From contig BMAT01008813.1 of the NCBI GenBank assembly GCA_019649035.1, positions 259,357 through 281,157 of the forward strand: DNA of 21,801 nucleotides, in the 5' to 3' direction. Both the position numbers and the translations under genes were made by a program. Shown here in pieces: positions 1-11,800 of this stretch. The notes beneath the pieces were generated by a model. That model did not search any database and had not been told where the DNA came from. It worked only from the letters and a program-made list of their open reading frames with translations. This DNA is from Elysia marginata (Eukaryota > Mollusca > Gastropoda > Plakobranchidae). Positions within the stretch are counted from its first letter, which is position 1. The number at the start of each line of letters is the position of its first letter.

Positions 1-300
1 AAAAAAAAACAAAGTAAAAAAAAGAAAAACAAAGAACAAAAAAAAAAGGAAAGAAAACGAAACAAAACAAAAACCGCAATGTGCTTAAGCAACAATGTAA
101 AGGAAAAATAAAGATAAAGATGAAAAGAGAAATTTCAAGAGATAGATAGAGATAAAGGGAACTGCAACTTTAAAATAAAAGATACAAAGTAAACGATATA
201 GTTACAAGAAATGGAAAAAAGAATAATAATACTACTAATAATAATAACAATAATAATGATAATAACAATAATGATATTGAAGTTCCCAAAAAGTGTATAG
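1..300. repeat. A-rich low-complexity DNA
   Basis: The plus strand is dominated by A runs broken by single C or G, then AAT/AAC-type short repeats near 225-275. No open frame of interest is present. It could be the tail of a retroposon that lies outside the window, but no body is visible. Confidence 0.7.
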
Positions 301-399
301 CTATAATAATTTTTCAGAAATAATTTTTTTGAAAGAAGAGAAGCAATGTTTTGTTAACAGATTTGAGTGGGGAGATTGACAAGGCAGACAGAGAGATAA

Positions 400-504
400 A
401 GTAGAAGAAAGAAAAAGAGAGAGGAAGAGAAAAAGAGAGAGAGAGGGACAGATAGAGAGAGCTAGAAAGAAAGCGAGACAGACATAGTGGCAGGGAAAGA
501 GAGA

Positions 505-556
<52 letters not shown>

Positions 557-600
557 GACAGAGACAGAGATACTCGGAGAGCGAAAGATAGAGAGGGCCT
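400..600. repeat. GA-rich microsatellite
   Basis: Purine-rich stretch with an almost pure (GA)n core at about 497-548, flanked by GACA and GAGA variants. Open frames on both strands here (Arg-Glu on plus, Leu-Ser on minus) are artefacts of the repeat. Confidence 0.9.
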
Positions 601-2160
601 AAAGAACAGAAGTCTTCCTTCCACCTCACACACAGGCACGGGAAACAAACCACAGACACGAAGAAATAGTTTTACGCATAAAAATAGCTTTTTAGCCAGT
701 GCATACATTAATGATTATTGATATTTTTAATTATTGGCATCTTCAGACAAAAAACTTTAACACATTAATTTTTGAACTTTATTGTTTGAACATGCCAAGA
801 ATTAAAATATTTTTTCGATCATCAAGTCCCTAAATCAGAATGAGGATTAAGAAGAACCAGATGAGACACGCTCCTGGGCCGTGACGCATGAAGCCCAAAC
901 CCAGAGGTCTCCATTTTTTAATCTCTCATTCTCTGATAAAGTTAATTTAGCGGGACTGATATGACCTACTAGAAGTAGAAGCTCCTGTGATTGGTTTTCT
1001 CTTCATGCATCTCTTTGAAGAGGATTTCAGTTTTGTGTATATTATTTTCTCTACTCATGCAAACCGAAGGCGGATTTGCTAGAAAGCAGGGTTATCTATT
1101 GCTCAGAGACCTGGCGAGCCAACAGGACTACACCACAGAAACTCCAGTCCTTCAGCAACAGATGTACTAGACGAATCATCAGCATATATATACAGGTTAC
1201 ATTTTAGTCGCAGCTTACAACTGAATTGAAGGACACATTATCAACCAATGGAGGGCAAGATAACAACATCGTGGAGATGGATTGATCACACTTTGAAAGA
1301 ACCCAGGCAGGGGACAACAAGATAAGTAGTACATGTATTATCGTATGGCTACACCGCGGACATAGTTCCTTTACATGGCAGTTTATTACAGCCTTTTAGT
1401 CCAGTAAGTTTAAAACTAAAATAGCTTTGATGGGAAATCTCTGCAACATAATTTTTTCTTTATGATTTTAATTGTATTAGGTCAGATAAGTTTGAAAAAA
1501 CAACATGATTGTGGACAAGGAAATGTAAATCCTATTACCTGTTATGACGTCACAATAACGCCATTTATAAAAACTCAAGAGTAAAATACCTTTGTGGACA
1601 TTTTTTGCCCCAAACTTATATGCGCATCGCATATTGTTGGAAAAATCTTGAGAATTTACAATGCAATATGATATTTGCAAAGTAATTGAATTGTACGCAC
1701 GCGAGTAATTTTGAAAAAAAAAACAACAACTGCGAAAGTCACCGGTACCGAACCCTTTTCATCAAATAAAAAAATTTATGTACAGCTCCTGCTCAAATTG
1801 CTATCTTTTAAAAGATTATGTTAAAATAAAAATATACAAATACAGTTTTTAAAAAATTTTCATACTATAGGAAACATTTGCAACTTGCAGGTTATTACTC
1901 CCAAAAGGAATTAAAAACACGCTATTTTTTTAAAATTCAAGAGCAAAATACGATTAAGGATATTTTTCCCGCAGCCTACTCATGGTGAATATCATTTCAA
2001 AGGTCTTCAAAGTTACAATATGGTGTTTGCAAAATAAATGAAAAGTATCCATTAATTATGTAAAAAATTAACTACAAAACCTTCGTTTCAAGAGCTGTTC
2101 TTTAAATGACAACTATATTTGCGTTTAAGCAGTTGGTTGTTCAAACTATGAGGACACAAG
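601..2160. other. Gene-free AT-rich stretch with a diverged direct repeat
   Basis: I see no supported gene. A perfect CRE palindrome TGACGTCA lies at 1545-1552. Downstream, about 1565-1700 and 1927-2050 look like diverged copies of one unit (offset about 362 bases). Both have a CTCAAGAG-like word followed by TAAAATAC, then GGACATTTTT-like and TTTGCAAA-like words in the same order. This suggests an old dispersed or tandem element of unknown type. Confidence 0.4.
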
Positions 2161-2344
2161 AGAAGAGCAGGTGGCAGATGGCGGAACTGAGCGTGTCACT
2201 GAAGAGCCTGTGGACAGTTCCATTGAATCAAACGGTACCTCAAGTGGGAATGAGCACTCAGAGGTTAAAGAGATGAAACAAACTCGAACAATTGATTATG
2301 TTGACAAACTCTGTGTCTGCTCAAGTAGTAGTTGTATCGTAGGG

Positions 2345-2984
2345 CTACACCTTCAGGTTATATTTGTTGATCCAGGTTGCCAGGTCTTCATCAGCATTAT
2401 CGACTGTTTCACGTCCACCATCGAGTTTCATATCTGGGAAGTTTAAAACAGTGTGATCTGTTGTTTCAGGAGCCTTACTACATAGTTGGTAATTTGGAGA
2501 GCCTTTCAGTTTCAACTTGTGCATCATAAATCATATAGGCGGTCTTTGCACATCTTGTCGGAACTTTGTTGGTTATCACCCAGTGCTTTCTTTTTAAGGT
2601 TGTGAAGCCAGGAAGAGGTTGGGTTGGATTAGTGATAATATTTCCACCTGTTGGAATGTTATTTTCCCATTCTTTCCTCCATTCCCCTGTTGCATAAAAT
2701 TTTTCAATCTTTTCATTGCTACTGGTCCACACAGGAACAACAAGATTTAGCCTGGCATGGAACTCACAGGGCCATAGAGCCAGAGGGAGGCCAAGAATCA
2801 TACTGAAGAGGGAAACAGCCTGAGATGGTAACTGCAGCAAAGAAGACACGGAAAGAGCTGGAAAAAAATACACACAATATCGTGGATTATTGGAAGGTCT
2901 TTGATCGTAGTCTATGCTTTCCAGGGAACTGAGAGCCGAAGAAGACCAATACAAACGTGCGTCAGCATGAATTGTGTTAGTCAT
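2345..2984 (-). mobile_element. LINE (non-LTR retrotransposon) 3' coding remnant
   Basis: The minus strand encodes, in two overlapping frames (2478-2984 and 2345-2527), what looks like the C-terminal end of a LINE polyprotein. The second frame has the pattern C-x2-C followed by TTDHTVLN and a proline-aspartate, which matches the Cys/His motif (C..C....T.DH....C) that closes many LINE ORF2 proteins. The first frame ends in a Thr-Arg-Cys-Ala-Lys-Thr-Ala-Tyr-Met segment just before it. The frame change between 2478 and 2527 and the replaced final Cys (Phe) mark it as dead. Reverse transcriptase and endonuclease are not visible, so it is 5'-truncated or continues unrecognisably beyond 2984. The clade is uncertain. 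Confidence 0.6.
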
Positions 2985-4128
2985 AGTTGACGCTGAAAGA
3001 CCCAGTAAAAGGCGAGTCTAGACCACCGTAGTGCAGGCCGAAAACCCCAACGATGAGCAGATGTCCTATTCCTTTTATTTTGCATTGAATTGTGTTTTGG
3101 GCCAGCCCATAAAAGCTAAGGACCAGTTGGGTCATACCTTGGCATAATTATACTTACAACTCAAATGAACTAGATCTTATGTTCAGTTTGCTTATGTTTA
3201 GTACGACAGGTCTGTTGTCACTTTGACTAGAGGCCACGCCATCACTCTCAAAGCTTTTGTTTTTTTAAAGCATGTTCCGGAATTAACTTCTTTTTTTTCA
3301 ATTCTACTGCAGTGGAACCACAGAGAGGGGGAGCGACAGAGCACTAGTCTCATACAGAAACTTGCTTAACGAATCTCTCAGGAATACTACAAGAGAAGAG
3401 ACTGGACACTCTTGACTTTCAATGTGGTCAAGTCACAAGACCACCGGAATGGAGACCGCCAGCTACGGCTGTCTCGATTGTGACTGCCTATACGACTTAG
3501 TAAAGTAGAGTTATGACTAGCCTTGGATTTGATTCAGTTTTGACTATTATTTCTATAGTTTTGCCCGGGCAATTACACCTCGTTCTCACTCGGTCGGCAA
3601 GTTCCCCACATCTCCTTATAGTATCTCTTATCTCTGGTCAACCACTAACTAGTCTAGCATTTAATTTATACCCTTAAGACAGTGTGCTCTGTTCCTTTAG
3701 TTCTCTCTCTTCATGAAGACCCCGCTCTAAATAAGAGCTATTAGTACAGAATCCCAAACAGACCAAATTTATATCGCAGTTGATAAATCACACAACCCGC
3801 CTTCCTCTCGATATGGTTGTCTTTACAAACCGCAACAAATTTTACTAATACAAACATAGGAAGTGTCTAATGTCCGGCATCATCCACTTATTTGTACCAT
3901 GAATTAGAGCCGTGAAAGGCTCTAAAGAGTTCGAGAAGGTGCTGATTCGAGACAAGCTTTGGTGCAGATCTCCCACTCGAATGTAAACACACCTTTATAT
4001 TGTGTATTACTATTTACAGGACGAGCTCTTCAGTTCATAAAGTTATTGTAAGGTTGTATTGGTGTAACTTTTCTTTAAAAATAATAAAATAAGATACGCA
4101 AGTGCAGTTGTTTCGTGACTTCTATTAC
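2985..4128. other. Stretch without a recognisable gene
   Basis: No supported coding region. About 2985-3060 may still belong to the minus-strand LINE. A small perfect hairpin (AGAGCC ... GGCTCT) lies at 3906-3923. Nothing else stands out. Confidence 0.5.
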
Positions 4129-4360
4129 GGGGGCCTAGATAGCTCAGTTGGTAGTGGCCTCGATCCGTGGCCCAGAGGTCGCGGGTTCGAGCCTCAGCCG
4201 AGCACAGTCCGGGCCCCTACTGGTTGGGTCGGTGTCAGTATAATGTGACCGGCTGAGGCTAAGTCATGGTATCCCCGCTAGTCTCTGGGTGGCAGCCCGT
4301 ACATTGTCATTGGGACCCAAGCCCTGAGAGCACCTTTGAAGTGGAATTGGGCTTGTAAAA
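4129..4360 (+). mobile_element. tRNA-derived SINE
   Basis: The 5' head is tRNA-like: an acceptor-like GGGGGCC, an A box in TAGCTCAGTTGGTAGTGG, and a B box in GGTCGCGGGTTCGAGCC, with box spacing normal for a tRNA promoter. The body that follows (about 4205-4360) is GC-richer than its surroundings and not tRNA-like. Such a head plus an unrelated body defines a SINE, not a functional tRNA gene; the cloverleaf does not close properly. I did not find clear target-site duplications. The minus-strand open frame 4264-4461 is incidental. Confidence 0.8.
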
Positions 4361-4680
4361 ATATCCTTCAATTGCCAATTGACTTCGATTCCTGTGTTTT
4401 TACATCGGTTTCGGGTTTTCAGCCTCTTACTGAAGCTGCATTGCTGCGGGTAGACCGCCAATCAGAATAGAGCACAAAACTATCGTTCTTGCCTGCAAGC
4501 GATTGACTTCAAAGAGTGATTGCCAAAAAAAAAAAGACAGTTTTCGCTGCAATCTCAAACCATAACAGCTATTAGTTTGGGACCTTATTATCGGGTTAGA
4601 TAATGGCGAAGACTTTTAGATTACATACTTATTTTGAAGCTGTTAGGCTACATCTGTAATGCCACCAACCAACGCTTACA

Positions 4681-4781
4681 AAGATACTGTAGGAAACAAC
4701 ATTTACTTTATAAGAAGAAAGAAAAGCGTCTAAAGATACTGTGGGAAACAACAGTTATTTTATAAGAAGAAAGAAAAGCGT
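4681..4781. repeat. 52-bp tandem duplication, two copies
   Basis: Copies at 4681-4729 and 4733-4781 (49 bases each, period 52) match except for a few substitutions. Each runs from AAGATACTGT to GAAAGAAAAGCGT. Confidence 0.85.
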
Positions 4782-6574
4782 GTATTAGAAGTTTTGCTAC
4801 ACTCCCCAAATACGCGTCGCATTGCCGTATAAGAGGGGCGGTTATCGTCAAAGCTATTTTCTCTCTCTCTCATGTAGGGCTGAGCTTTAAATCTTATACA
4901 GAAAACCCCGAAAATTTGCAGTTAATACTATAACTATACGATGTCATTATCTGGATAAAACTCTAACAACATAGGTAACCGGTACCTATTATAATAGTTG
5001 TGTAGGTCCCTATGTTTTCTACATGTGATAGCGGACATCAGAAGGTTTTTGTGAGATCATATACACCCCTCTCAAAGTCAAACTACATACCGAAGCCTTC
5101 CAGAAAAAAATTCCGCTGTTAGTGGTTTAGTTCTTTAAACTGTTTGAGGAAGATGTAAACAATGTATCGATTTGAGCATCTATAAAGATCTATGGTTATA
5201 CACACGTTGAAGAGATAGCGTCAGCTAGTGTTTGAGGAACGTGCAGAGAAGCTAAGAAACTCACCGACGACGCAAAACAGATCACGAAAAAACCCCACCC
5301 AGCAAACAATGAAATACATACCCAGCTTTGTAGCAAAGAGTTTCTCTTTCTGATGAAGGCTGGTTACTGCATCACTAGAGTTGTTTTATTATGGCATTGA
5401 CTTACCCAATATTTAGTGTCGCATTCATGATGAAAAACTTGTTAAAATTCTAAAATAAGGAAATTGTAAGCATATGTATCTAAAAAATTAGCGCTATAAT
5501 TATTGTTTATTTTACCCTGCCTTTATGTATTGACGCACATGAATTCTGTAAGACGTCTAAAATGACATCGATGAGTAATTTTTTTAAAACATTCTCGTTA
5601 AGTGTGCAGCTCTGTGCACGTATTTTATTCTTTATTATCCAACTGAGCCATTTGTAGAATCATTTTGTAGGGAGAGAGAGAGAAAGAAAGAGGGAGAGAC
5701 AGACAGACAGAGAGAGACAGAGCGATTCTTAATAAAAAGCAAATCTGATCATTGTTAGAGAAGCTTTTTATCTTGTGGTTCAAAGGGAAAAAAAGCATGA
5801 CTTTGTGAAAGCACGAACAAACATGCGGTACTAGAAACATACACGGCGTAGAGAAGATATATCTGCTGTGGATATCATGTCGGAATTTCAAAATCCAGGA
5901 CTTTAGTGACATATGAAGGCTTGTTAAGATAGGCCTTCTTTTCAAAAGGACTCTTGGTGCGGGAGCGGGGTGGGAAGATTATTATTTAAGACGCATCAAA
6001 CGCCTGAGGTGGATTGTGTCTCAGACGACCTATTTTAACCAATCAATATAACCAACAAAACAAACAATAGTCACATTGGTGCGAATACGTGAAACTCTCA
6101 GCTTTAGGTTATGATTTAACAAAAGTATGGTGACAGGTCATAGCAGTAGACTGATACTTCTGTAAAAAACAATGACGGAGGTTTTAAAACTTTGACGACA
6201 TAGTAAAATTTGCTTTAGTCAATTTTCAGATAACTTGATTTTTTTTGGTGTGCCATTGGGGACAATCTAAGGATTTGCACGTAACTCGATTTATCATCTA
6301 AGTCGATGTTACAAGTTATAGCCCTTGGAGACCGCCTTATGCGCAGTTGACTCTCAAACTTTTGAAAAACGGGACGCTCAAAAGTTTTTGTAAAATAGAC
6401 CCTGCACATCCAAAAGCCAAGCGGGCAAATCTGAACACACATTTCAATCCATTTCTTAACGTATGTTGGTCTGCATTTCTCGTCATATAGAAAAGCACGT
6501 GTTGGAATTTTTTCGTTATCTGAAAAGGCATAACACAAACCACAATCAAGCTGTTTTCTTGGGATGATTGTTTC
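4782..6574. other. Gene-free stretch
   Basis: No supported gene. A short GA-rich tract lies at about 5670-5722 and makes the serine/leucine-rich minus-strand frame there. A pyrimidine tract lies at about 4858-4872. Otherwise nothing recognised. Confidence 0.5.
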
Positions 6575-6620
6575 AAACCAAGAGGTCTGGGGTTCGAATC
6601 TTGCCTGGGCTTTATGACAA
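6575..6620 (+). mobile_element. SINE remnant (B-box region only)
   Basis: The sequence AGAGGTCTGGGGTTCGAATC contains a good tRNA T-loop/B-box motif (GGTTCGAATC) and is followed by TTGCCTGGGC, as in tRNA-headed SINEs. No convincing A box lies upstream at the right distance, so it is probably a 5'-truncated or decayed copy. The long minus-strand frame across it (6215-6691) shows no recognisable domain. Confidence 0.45.
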
Positions 6621-7617
6621 TCTTCGCCTTTCGCCAGCACATTGTAATTATTAGCACATCTAGAGTACCGAGTCCAAAGGTCCATATGCACTTACTATAC
6701 TTATGCTCCTTTCAGATCTGACAAAAGTATATACGATGCTATTTACCTCTAAAATAAACTTTTGAAAGAGAATGACATTGTTTTATGTTTTAAAAAGTAT
6801 TTTAAGAACCCCTACGTGCGGGCAATATTCATGCAATACCCTTCATACTGCGACCAAAGTTGGCGAGTATGGTATGAATAGGCGTAGCCAGTTTACCTGA
6901 AGTCTTTGCAAGGTTTACTCGATAATATTTCTATGTTAAGCAAACACAGAGGTTCACTTGTTTACTTTCTAGATATTGGCTGTCTAAGATCTATATTTTA
7001 CGTAATTTGACGGCAGACTTTTCGGGTTTATGTGCTGACAATAATAAAAAAAATTGGACAAGAAACACATGAGTTTAGGTCAATAGTTTCCCACAAGTGT
7101 TTCTATACCAGGCCTGAATCAGATAGGAAGTATCAGACAAAGGCCAGGACTGCAAAAACTTAGTTCTACTGGTCAGTCAGCAGCGGCCATCAAGCAAAAT
7201 TTTCAAAGTTGCCCCAATCGTCTTCATTACAAAGGAAAAAAACGATTGATAAAAAACGACGAAAGGTACATGTATTTGAAAAAAAATGGAAAGATAGTTT
7301 GTAAACTAAATTTGTTGTAACCACAAAGCTATAATGTATTGTACCCGTGTGAAGCATTCGAAACACTTGGAATTTCAGATATCTTTTGTATCAGCTTAAT
7401 ATTGATTGTGACTTGGATAGGGTGAGTTTTAAAACATTAATCTTTAAAGATTTATTTTTTCAAGACTGGACCTACTTGAATCACTTATCTTAACAAGGTA
7501 AGCCTGAGTTTGTTAATTTTTTGACTAGCTCTATTTATACAAACCTTACAATGCATGTATCTATGCATGCTGAAAGAAGATAAGACCTTTACTCACAAGG
7601 ATAGCAATGTGTAAAGT
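6621..7617. other. Gene-free AT-rich stretch
   Basis: No open frame with recognisable content, no tandem repeat and no tRNA-like promoter seen. Confidence 0.45.
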
Positions 7618-7735
7618 GTATCCACCCCACGAAGGCATGGCTTTCAAGCCAAGCAGTGGGCAACTCCTCGCATGTCTCAGGGCTTCCGACCCGTTTCGCC
7701 TCATGTCTCGTGGTACTCTCCGCGAAGCAAACTAA
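7618..7735. repeat. Unidentified GC-richer block, possibly a dispersed repeat
   Basis: About 118 bases clearly richer in G+C than the AT-rich flanks. It includes a small hairpin GGCTTTCAAGCC at 7650-7661. It has no long open frame and no A/B boxes. Its sharp borders suggest an inserted element, but I cannot name the family. Confidence 0.3.
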
Positions 7736-7894
7736 ATTTTACGCTTGAACACATTGTGTAAATTAATAAAAAGTAAATCTTTAAAAAGTTGCAGAGGAAT
7801 TATTTCTGGTATTCAGTCCGTGAGACAAAAGCACTCTTTGCAAAATACTGAGATGCATTACGTAAATACAGATGAGTATATACGTGTAATGGAC

Positions 7895-8055
7895 AGAAGA
7901 TAGATTGAGATATTTAGATAGGTAGGTAAGTAAAGAGACAGGTAAGTAGGTAAATAAAAAGAAAGATAGGTAGATACATAGATACACATTGTAGCCTAGT
8001 CCTACCTTATTTAGATAAGTAGATAGGTGGATAGGTAGATAATCGGATAGAGAAA
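7895..8055. repeat. TAGG/TAGA microsatellite
   Basis: Imperfect tetranucleotide repeat of TAGG, TAGA and TAAG units, interrupted near 7990-8015. The tyrosine/leucine-rich minus-strand frame across it is a product of the repeat. Confidence 0.85.
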
Positions 8056-8543
8056 AAGGTTTTGCTAAATTAATGGAGAAGGGGCTTAAATCGTTTGCAA
8101 AGAGCATCAAATGAGACAGAGAAGGGTAAGAAGGAATGGAAAAAAAGAAAGTGGGAGAGAACAAAAAAGACATACAGGAAAAGTTGTTCCCTTATTTTTG
8201 TTTTTCTATCAATCACCTTCATTGATGATTTTGTGAAGCGGTAAATCTGAATTTCCCTAATTTTCTTCAAATCTTTTTTGATAGGGAATGAGATTTCAAC
8301 AAGAGTAGCGGAACTTTTCTGATGTCTCTCCAAGTCAGATTTAATCATTAAGGCTAGCACATGCCGATTTAAATTCTAGTGTATTTTTTAGAAAATATTT
8401 TAAAGACAATATTTTGTGAAAATCAAATGGTATTACCTGCCGTTCTACGTATGCAATCTTTTAAAATTAATGCGATAGATTTATTTTGAAGATAAACTTT
8501 TTATTTAGCTCTATAATTTTTCAGTTCTAGATGTGAAATTGTT

Positions 8544-8551
8544 TATAAAAG
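8544..8551 (+). promoter_or_regulatory. Candidate TATA box for the cysteine-rich gene
   Basis: TATAAAAG lies 189 bases upstream of the start codon at 8740. A start about 25-30 bases downstream would give a 5' UTR of roughly 160 bases. TATA-like words are common in AT-rich DNA and an upstream non-coding exon cannot be excluded. Confidence 0.3.
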
Positions 8552-8739
8552 TAAGACACCTATCAATATAAGACCCTAAAATCTAGGTCTAGATCAAAAT
8601 AACCACTATAGTATTTTGGGGTGTTGCCTTCTAGAAAAGGGACGTTACTCTTGTTTTACCTCTAATCTCATTCTCTTTTGCCGCGCATCCTTTTATTTAG
8701 AATCTCAACCAAACGTTGACTTTGACTGGTTCCAGAAAG

Positions 8740-8878
8740 ATGCAGCTCACGGCCTCCCTAACGTGTGCGACGATACTGTTGGTGAGCAGCTTCCAGCTCC
8801 TTCACGGCGCTCACTCTGCAGACCTGGCTACTTACAACTGCTGCCTGATGCGTGTGTCAGGGTGTAATATCACAGCAG
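8740..8878 (+). CDS. Exon 1: signal peptide and first CC half-module
   Basis: The start codon has A at -3. The first ~27 residues form a signal peptide: MQLTAS, a hydrophobic core LTCATILLV, then a small-residue cleavage region near GAHSA at residues 23-27. The mature end is short and carries CC-x6-C (residues 34-42: NCCLMRVSGC) and an NIT glycosylation site at 43-45. The exon ends after 46 codons plus one base, at GCAG/GTATAA, so the intron is phase 1. Reading past the donor meets a stop within three codons, which supports splicing. Its CC..C half matches the ends of the type A exons, although its spacing is shorter (6 against 11). Confidence 0.75.
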
Positions 8879-11800
8879 GTATAACATGAGCCAGATGACA
8901 CTCAGCGTCCTGGTTTTTTTTTTTATTTCAGCGACCAGGATTTTTTAAACACGTAATAAACGTAGTCGTGAGTCTAGTACCTCTCCTACAAGCCTAGACA
9001 CAACCGCTACAACATTAAGATTTCCAATTAGAGTCCTATTAAGATTAACTCCCCTGGACCCGACCAAGATGTCTAAACTCTTGATCAAATTTATTTTACT
9101 GAGTAACATTATGAAGAAAAAAAGTAAAAGGATAAAAACTCTACATTGGATATAAAACTAAAGTTAGTGTTACACAGACGCCATCTTAAACAGACTCCAT
9201 TGTTAATATGCTATGCACAGTGCTAGCTTAAAAAGAATTAGAAAAGAAAATTAAAAAGATTTAAATTAAGAAATTATTTAAAGAACTGTAGAGAAGACAC
9301 AAATTTTATCATTTAAAAAAAAAGTTAAACCATAACCAATTCACTGCAATTCTCATCTCCGTATACATTTTTTATTTTTTCTTGAAGACACAGGTGCCTG
9401 CGAGTGCTCTGGATTTTTCGCTCACGTTAGTTGCCAGTGGCAACGAGTGAAACAAGCCGTGTTGTTACTACCTTGGTTAACACATCTACAAACTGCACAC
9501 CAAGTCTCAACAGTGAAGTCACTGAGATCTCTAGAGATTGAGGTCGACCGGAACGGCACGACACGCGCTAAGCCTGCTGCTCAAGACAGGTCTGATGCTG
9601 AACTTGTTGGGAGAAAGAATGATACATGGCCGGCCAAAATGTTAAAGAATCACTTCGATCCACAAGGGGAGATAACCAAACGCTTGAATCCCCAGCCCCA
9701 GATGACGACAGAACATGATTTGCCGCTTCGGGTTTCCTCGCAAAGGATTCTCGAGAATGGAAATTCAACTATGATCCAGGGACATCGGACGCCAACTTTC
9801 AGAGCTGTACAGAAATGTTGTTTAGGGAAAGATTATATGGCGGTTGCTCTTGGTTGTGACGTACAAGGTCAGTATAAATGTTGTTTAGGGAATGATTGGA
9901 TGGCGGTTGCCCTTGGTTGTGACGTACAAAGTCCGGATATTTGTAGACACTAGAAAAGAAGAGACTAGGAAGTTAAGTTGCAGTTCCGATCAAAGGAATA
10001 TGGCAACGGTGAATACCGGCTGATTCAACACACCTTAGTTGACCAGCCTTTCATTTTATACATAAAACCTGCATTGTCTTGTTTACCATAGCGAGTTATA
10101 AAGTCTAGCCGACAAGCGGCTACACCACAGTAAAAATATAAATGAACGGGCAAGGTGGGCAGGTTTCCGTCTCTCCTTTCTAGTGTCTTCTTTACAGGTA
10201 AATAACTTCGAATATTTCTACAAGTTCATCGAGATTTTCCTCCGTTTTTTTTTGACAGAACTGTAACGGCATTGCAAAATATAAGATGGAGGGCAACATG
10301 TAGAAAATTCGGGCTTAGAAAACAGATTATTCCTTTTCAGCGTAAATAGGCTCTTCTTTGTACACATTGCCAAGAAGGGAATAAGTTTCCCCATAATACA
10401 CGATATCGTCGTGGTATGCCATTTCGAGCCTAGACATAAGGTCTTGACACAAAACCTTGATACCCAGCTAAACCCCTTTGACTTTTAATTCATTATTACG
10501 AAGCTTCAACTGCCCAAAACAAAATGGACACAATATGCTTGAGCCAGGTAGGATTTGACTTGCAGCTCAACACCCCTGTCTTGCAGCTAAACCTCATCTA
10601 ACCGTAGCTTTAATTAATTCACCAATATGCTCCCTACGAGGAGTATTACAGCAAATTTTCCTGCTGAATCTGAGCGCATTGTTGACAAGTTCACAAGGTA
10701 TAATTGCTTTAGAGTTTAGTGTAAGGTCAGCTACTATGCAAGCAGGCATTCCTTTGCAGGAAAACGCCTCTTCGAAACATTTATCACAAGAATCTCTGCT
10801 TCTAAAAATCAACATTATACTTTTATACTGTTATTTGATTTAATATTATTTATTTGGAGATTTTTTTTCCGACATTGCAAATCGACTTTCCATTCAAAGG
10901 AGAGTTCTAAAAATAATTAATTTCATTGCACACTATCAAAGATCAACACATTTGTCCTTTTTGTCAAAGAATATTCCGGGACGTCCACTATTCATCCCGT
11001 TTTCAGACAAATATTATAAACATGCTTTTTCTGACCTTCCTTTCTTTCTCTCAGACGGTCTATGTCTCTGCCCGAGCGCTCACCACTCTAAGCTGCTTCA
11101 TTGCGTGCCCCTAAACTCGACGACCCGATCTAGACGGGCCGTGCTGGAGGATACGACTGATGACGAGACAGAAGGGGCCGGGCAGGTCCAGAAACGCGAG
11201 GCCTCAAAGTTCAGAGCGTTACAGAAATGTTGTGATGGGACTGACCCTGTCGCAGTGACCCTCGGGTGTATTTTGCAAGGTCAGTCCGGCTAAATTGACA
11301 TTAATACAAGTTTATTTCAGTTAGTATGACACCCCATTGACAGATGGAAAGTGTCATTATGGGCAGTTTAACATTAATGCAAGTTTATTTTAGTTAGTAT
11401 GACACAAGAGCTGTGTCATGGCGGGCAGTTTGACATTAATACAAGTTTATTTCAGTTAGTATGACACCTCAATGACAGGTGGACAGTGTCATTATAGGCA
11501 GTTTGACATTAATACAAGTTTATTTCAGTTAGTATGACACATTGCTGTGTTATGGCGGGCAGTTTGACATTAATACAAGTTGTTTTCAGTTAGTATGATA
11601 CAATAATAGTGTCATTCCAAATAGTTTAACATCTATAAAAGACCACTTTGGTTAGTTTGACATTTACACATGATCAGTTCTGTTAGTTTGACATTTATGT
11701 AAAGGCAGTTCACACAGTTTTATGTTTCTATCACATCCTTTCAAACGATTTGGCATTTTATAGAGAGTTCGAACTTTTTATAGCCTCAAATTTTGTTTCT

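Noticed and set aside
301-721. Open frames over the GA repeat (Leu/Ser-rich minus, Arg/Glu-rich plus)
   Set aside because: They are produced by the dinucleotide repeat and have no domain or splice context.
2129-2446. Plus-strand frame with a VGCSNYED-like start, reminiscent of a THAP zinc finger beginning
   Set aside because: Only a few residues match, the Cys/His pattern does not continue, and the 3' part overlaps the antisense LINE.
4129-4204. Functional tRNA gene
   Set aside because: The cloverleaf does not close and a SINE body follows.
6215-6691. 158-residue minus-strand frame
   Set aside because: No recognisable domain. It runs through a SINE B-box scrap, and its length is possible by chance.
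8616-8867. 83-residue frame overlapping exon 1
   Set aside because: It is a different frame over the signal-peptide exon. It starts at a non-ATG or weak start and has no domain.
10594-10815. 73-residue cysteine-containing minus-strand frame in intron 2
   Set aside because: Cys spacing matches neither module, there is no signal peptide or splice context, and I know no matching family.
11055-11279. Exon A3 as a true insulin-family member
   Set aside because: The A-chain signature CC-x3-C-x8-C is missing and the first chain has an extra Cys; only the layout is similar.
11055-11279. Similarity of the CC...LGC...G ending to neurophysin
   Set aside because: Neurophysin has many more Cys with different spacing; the match is limited to a few common residues.
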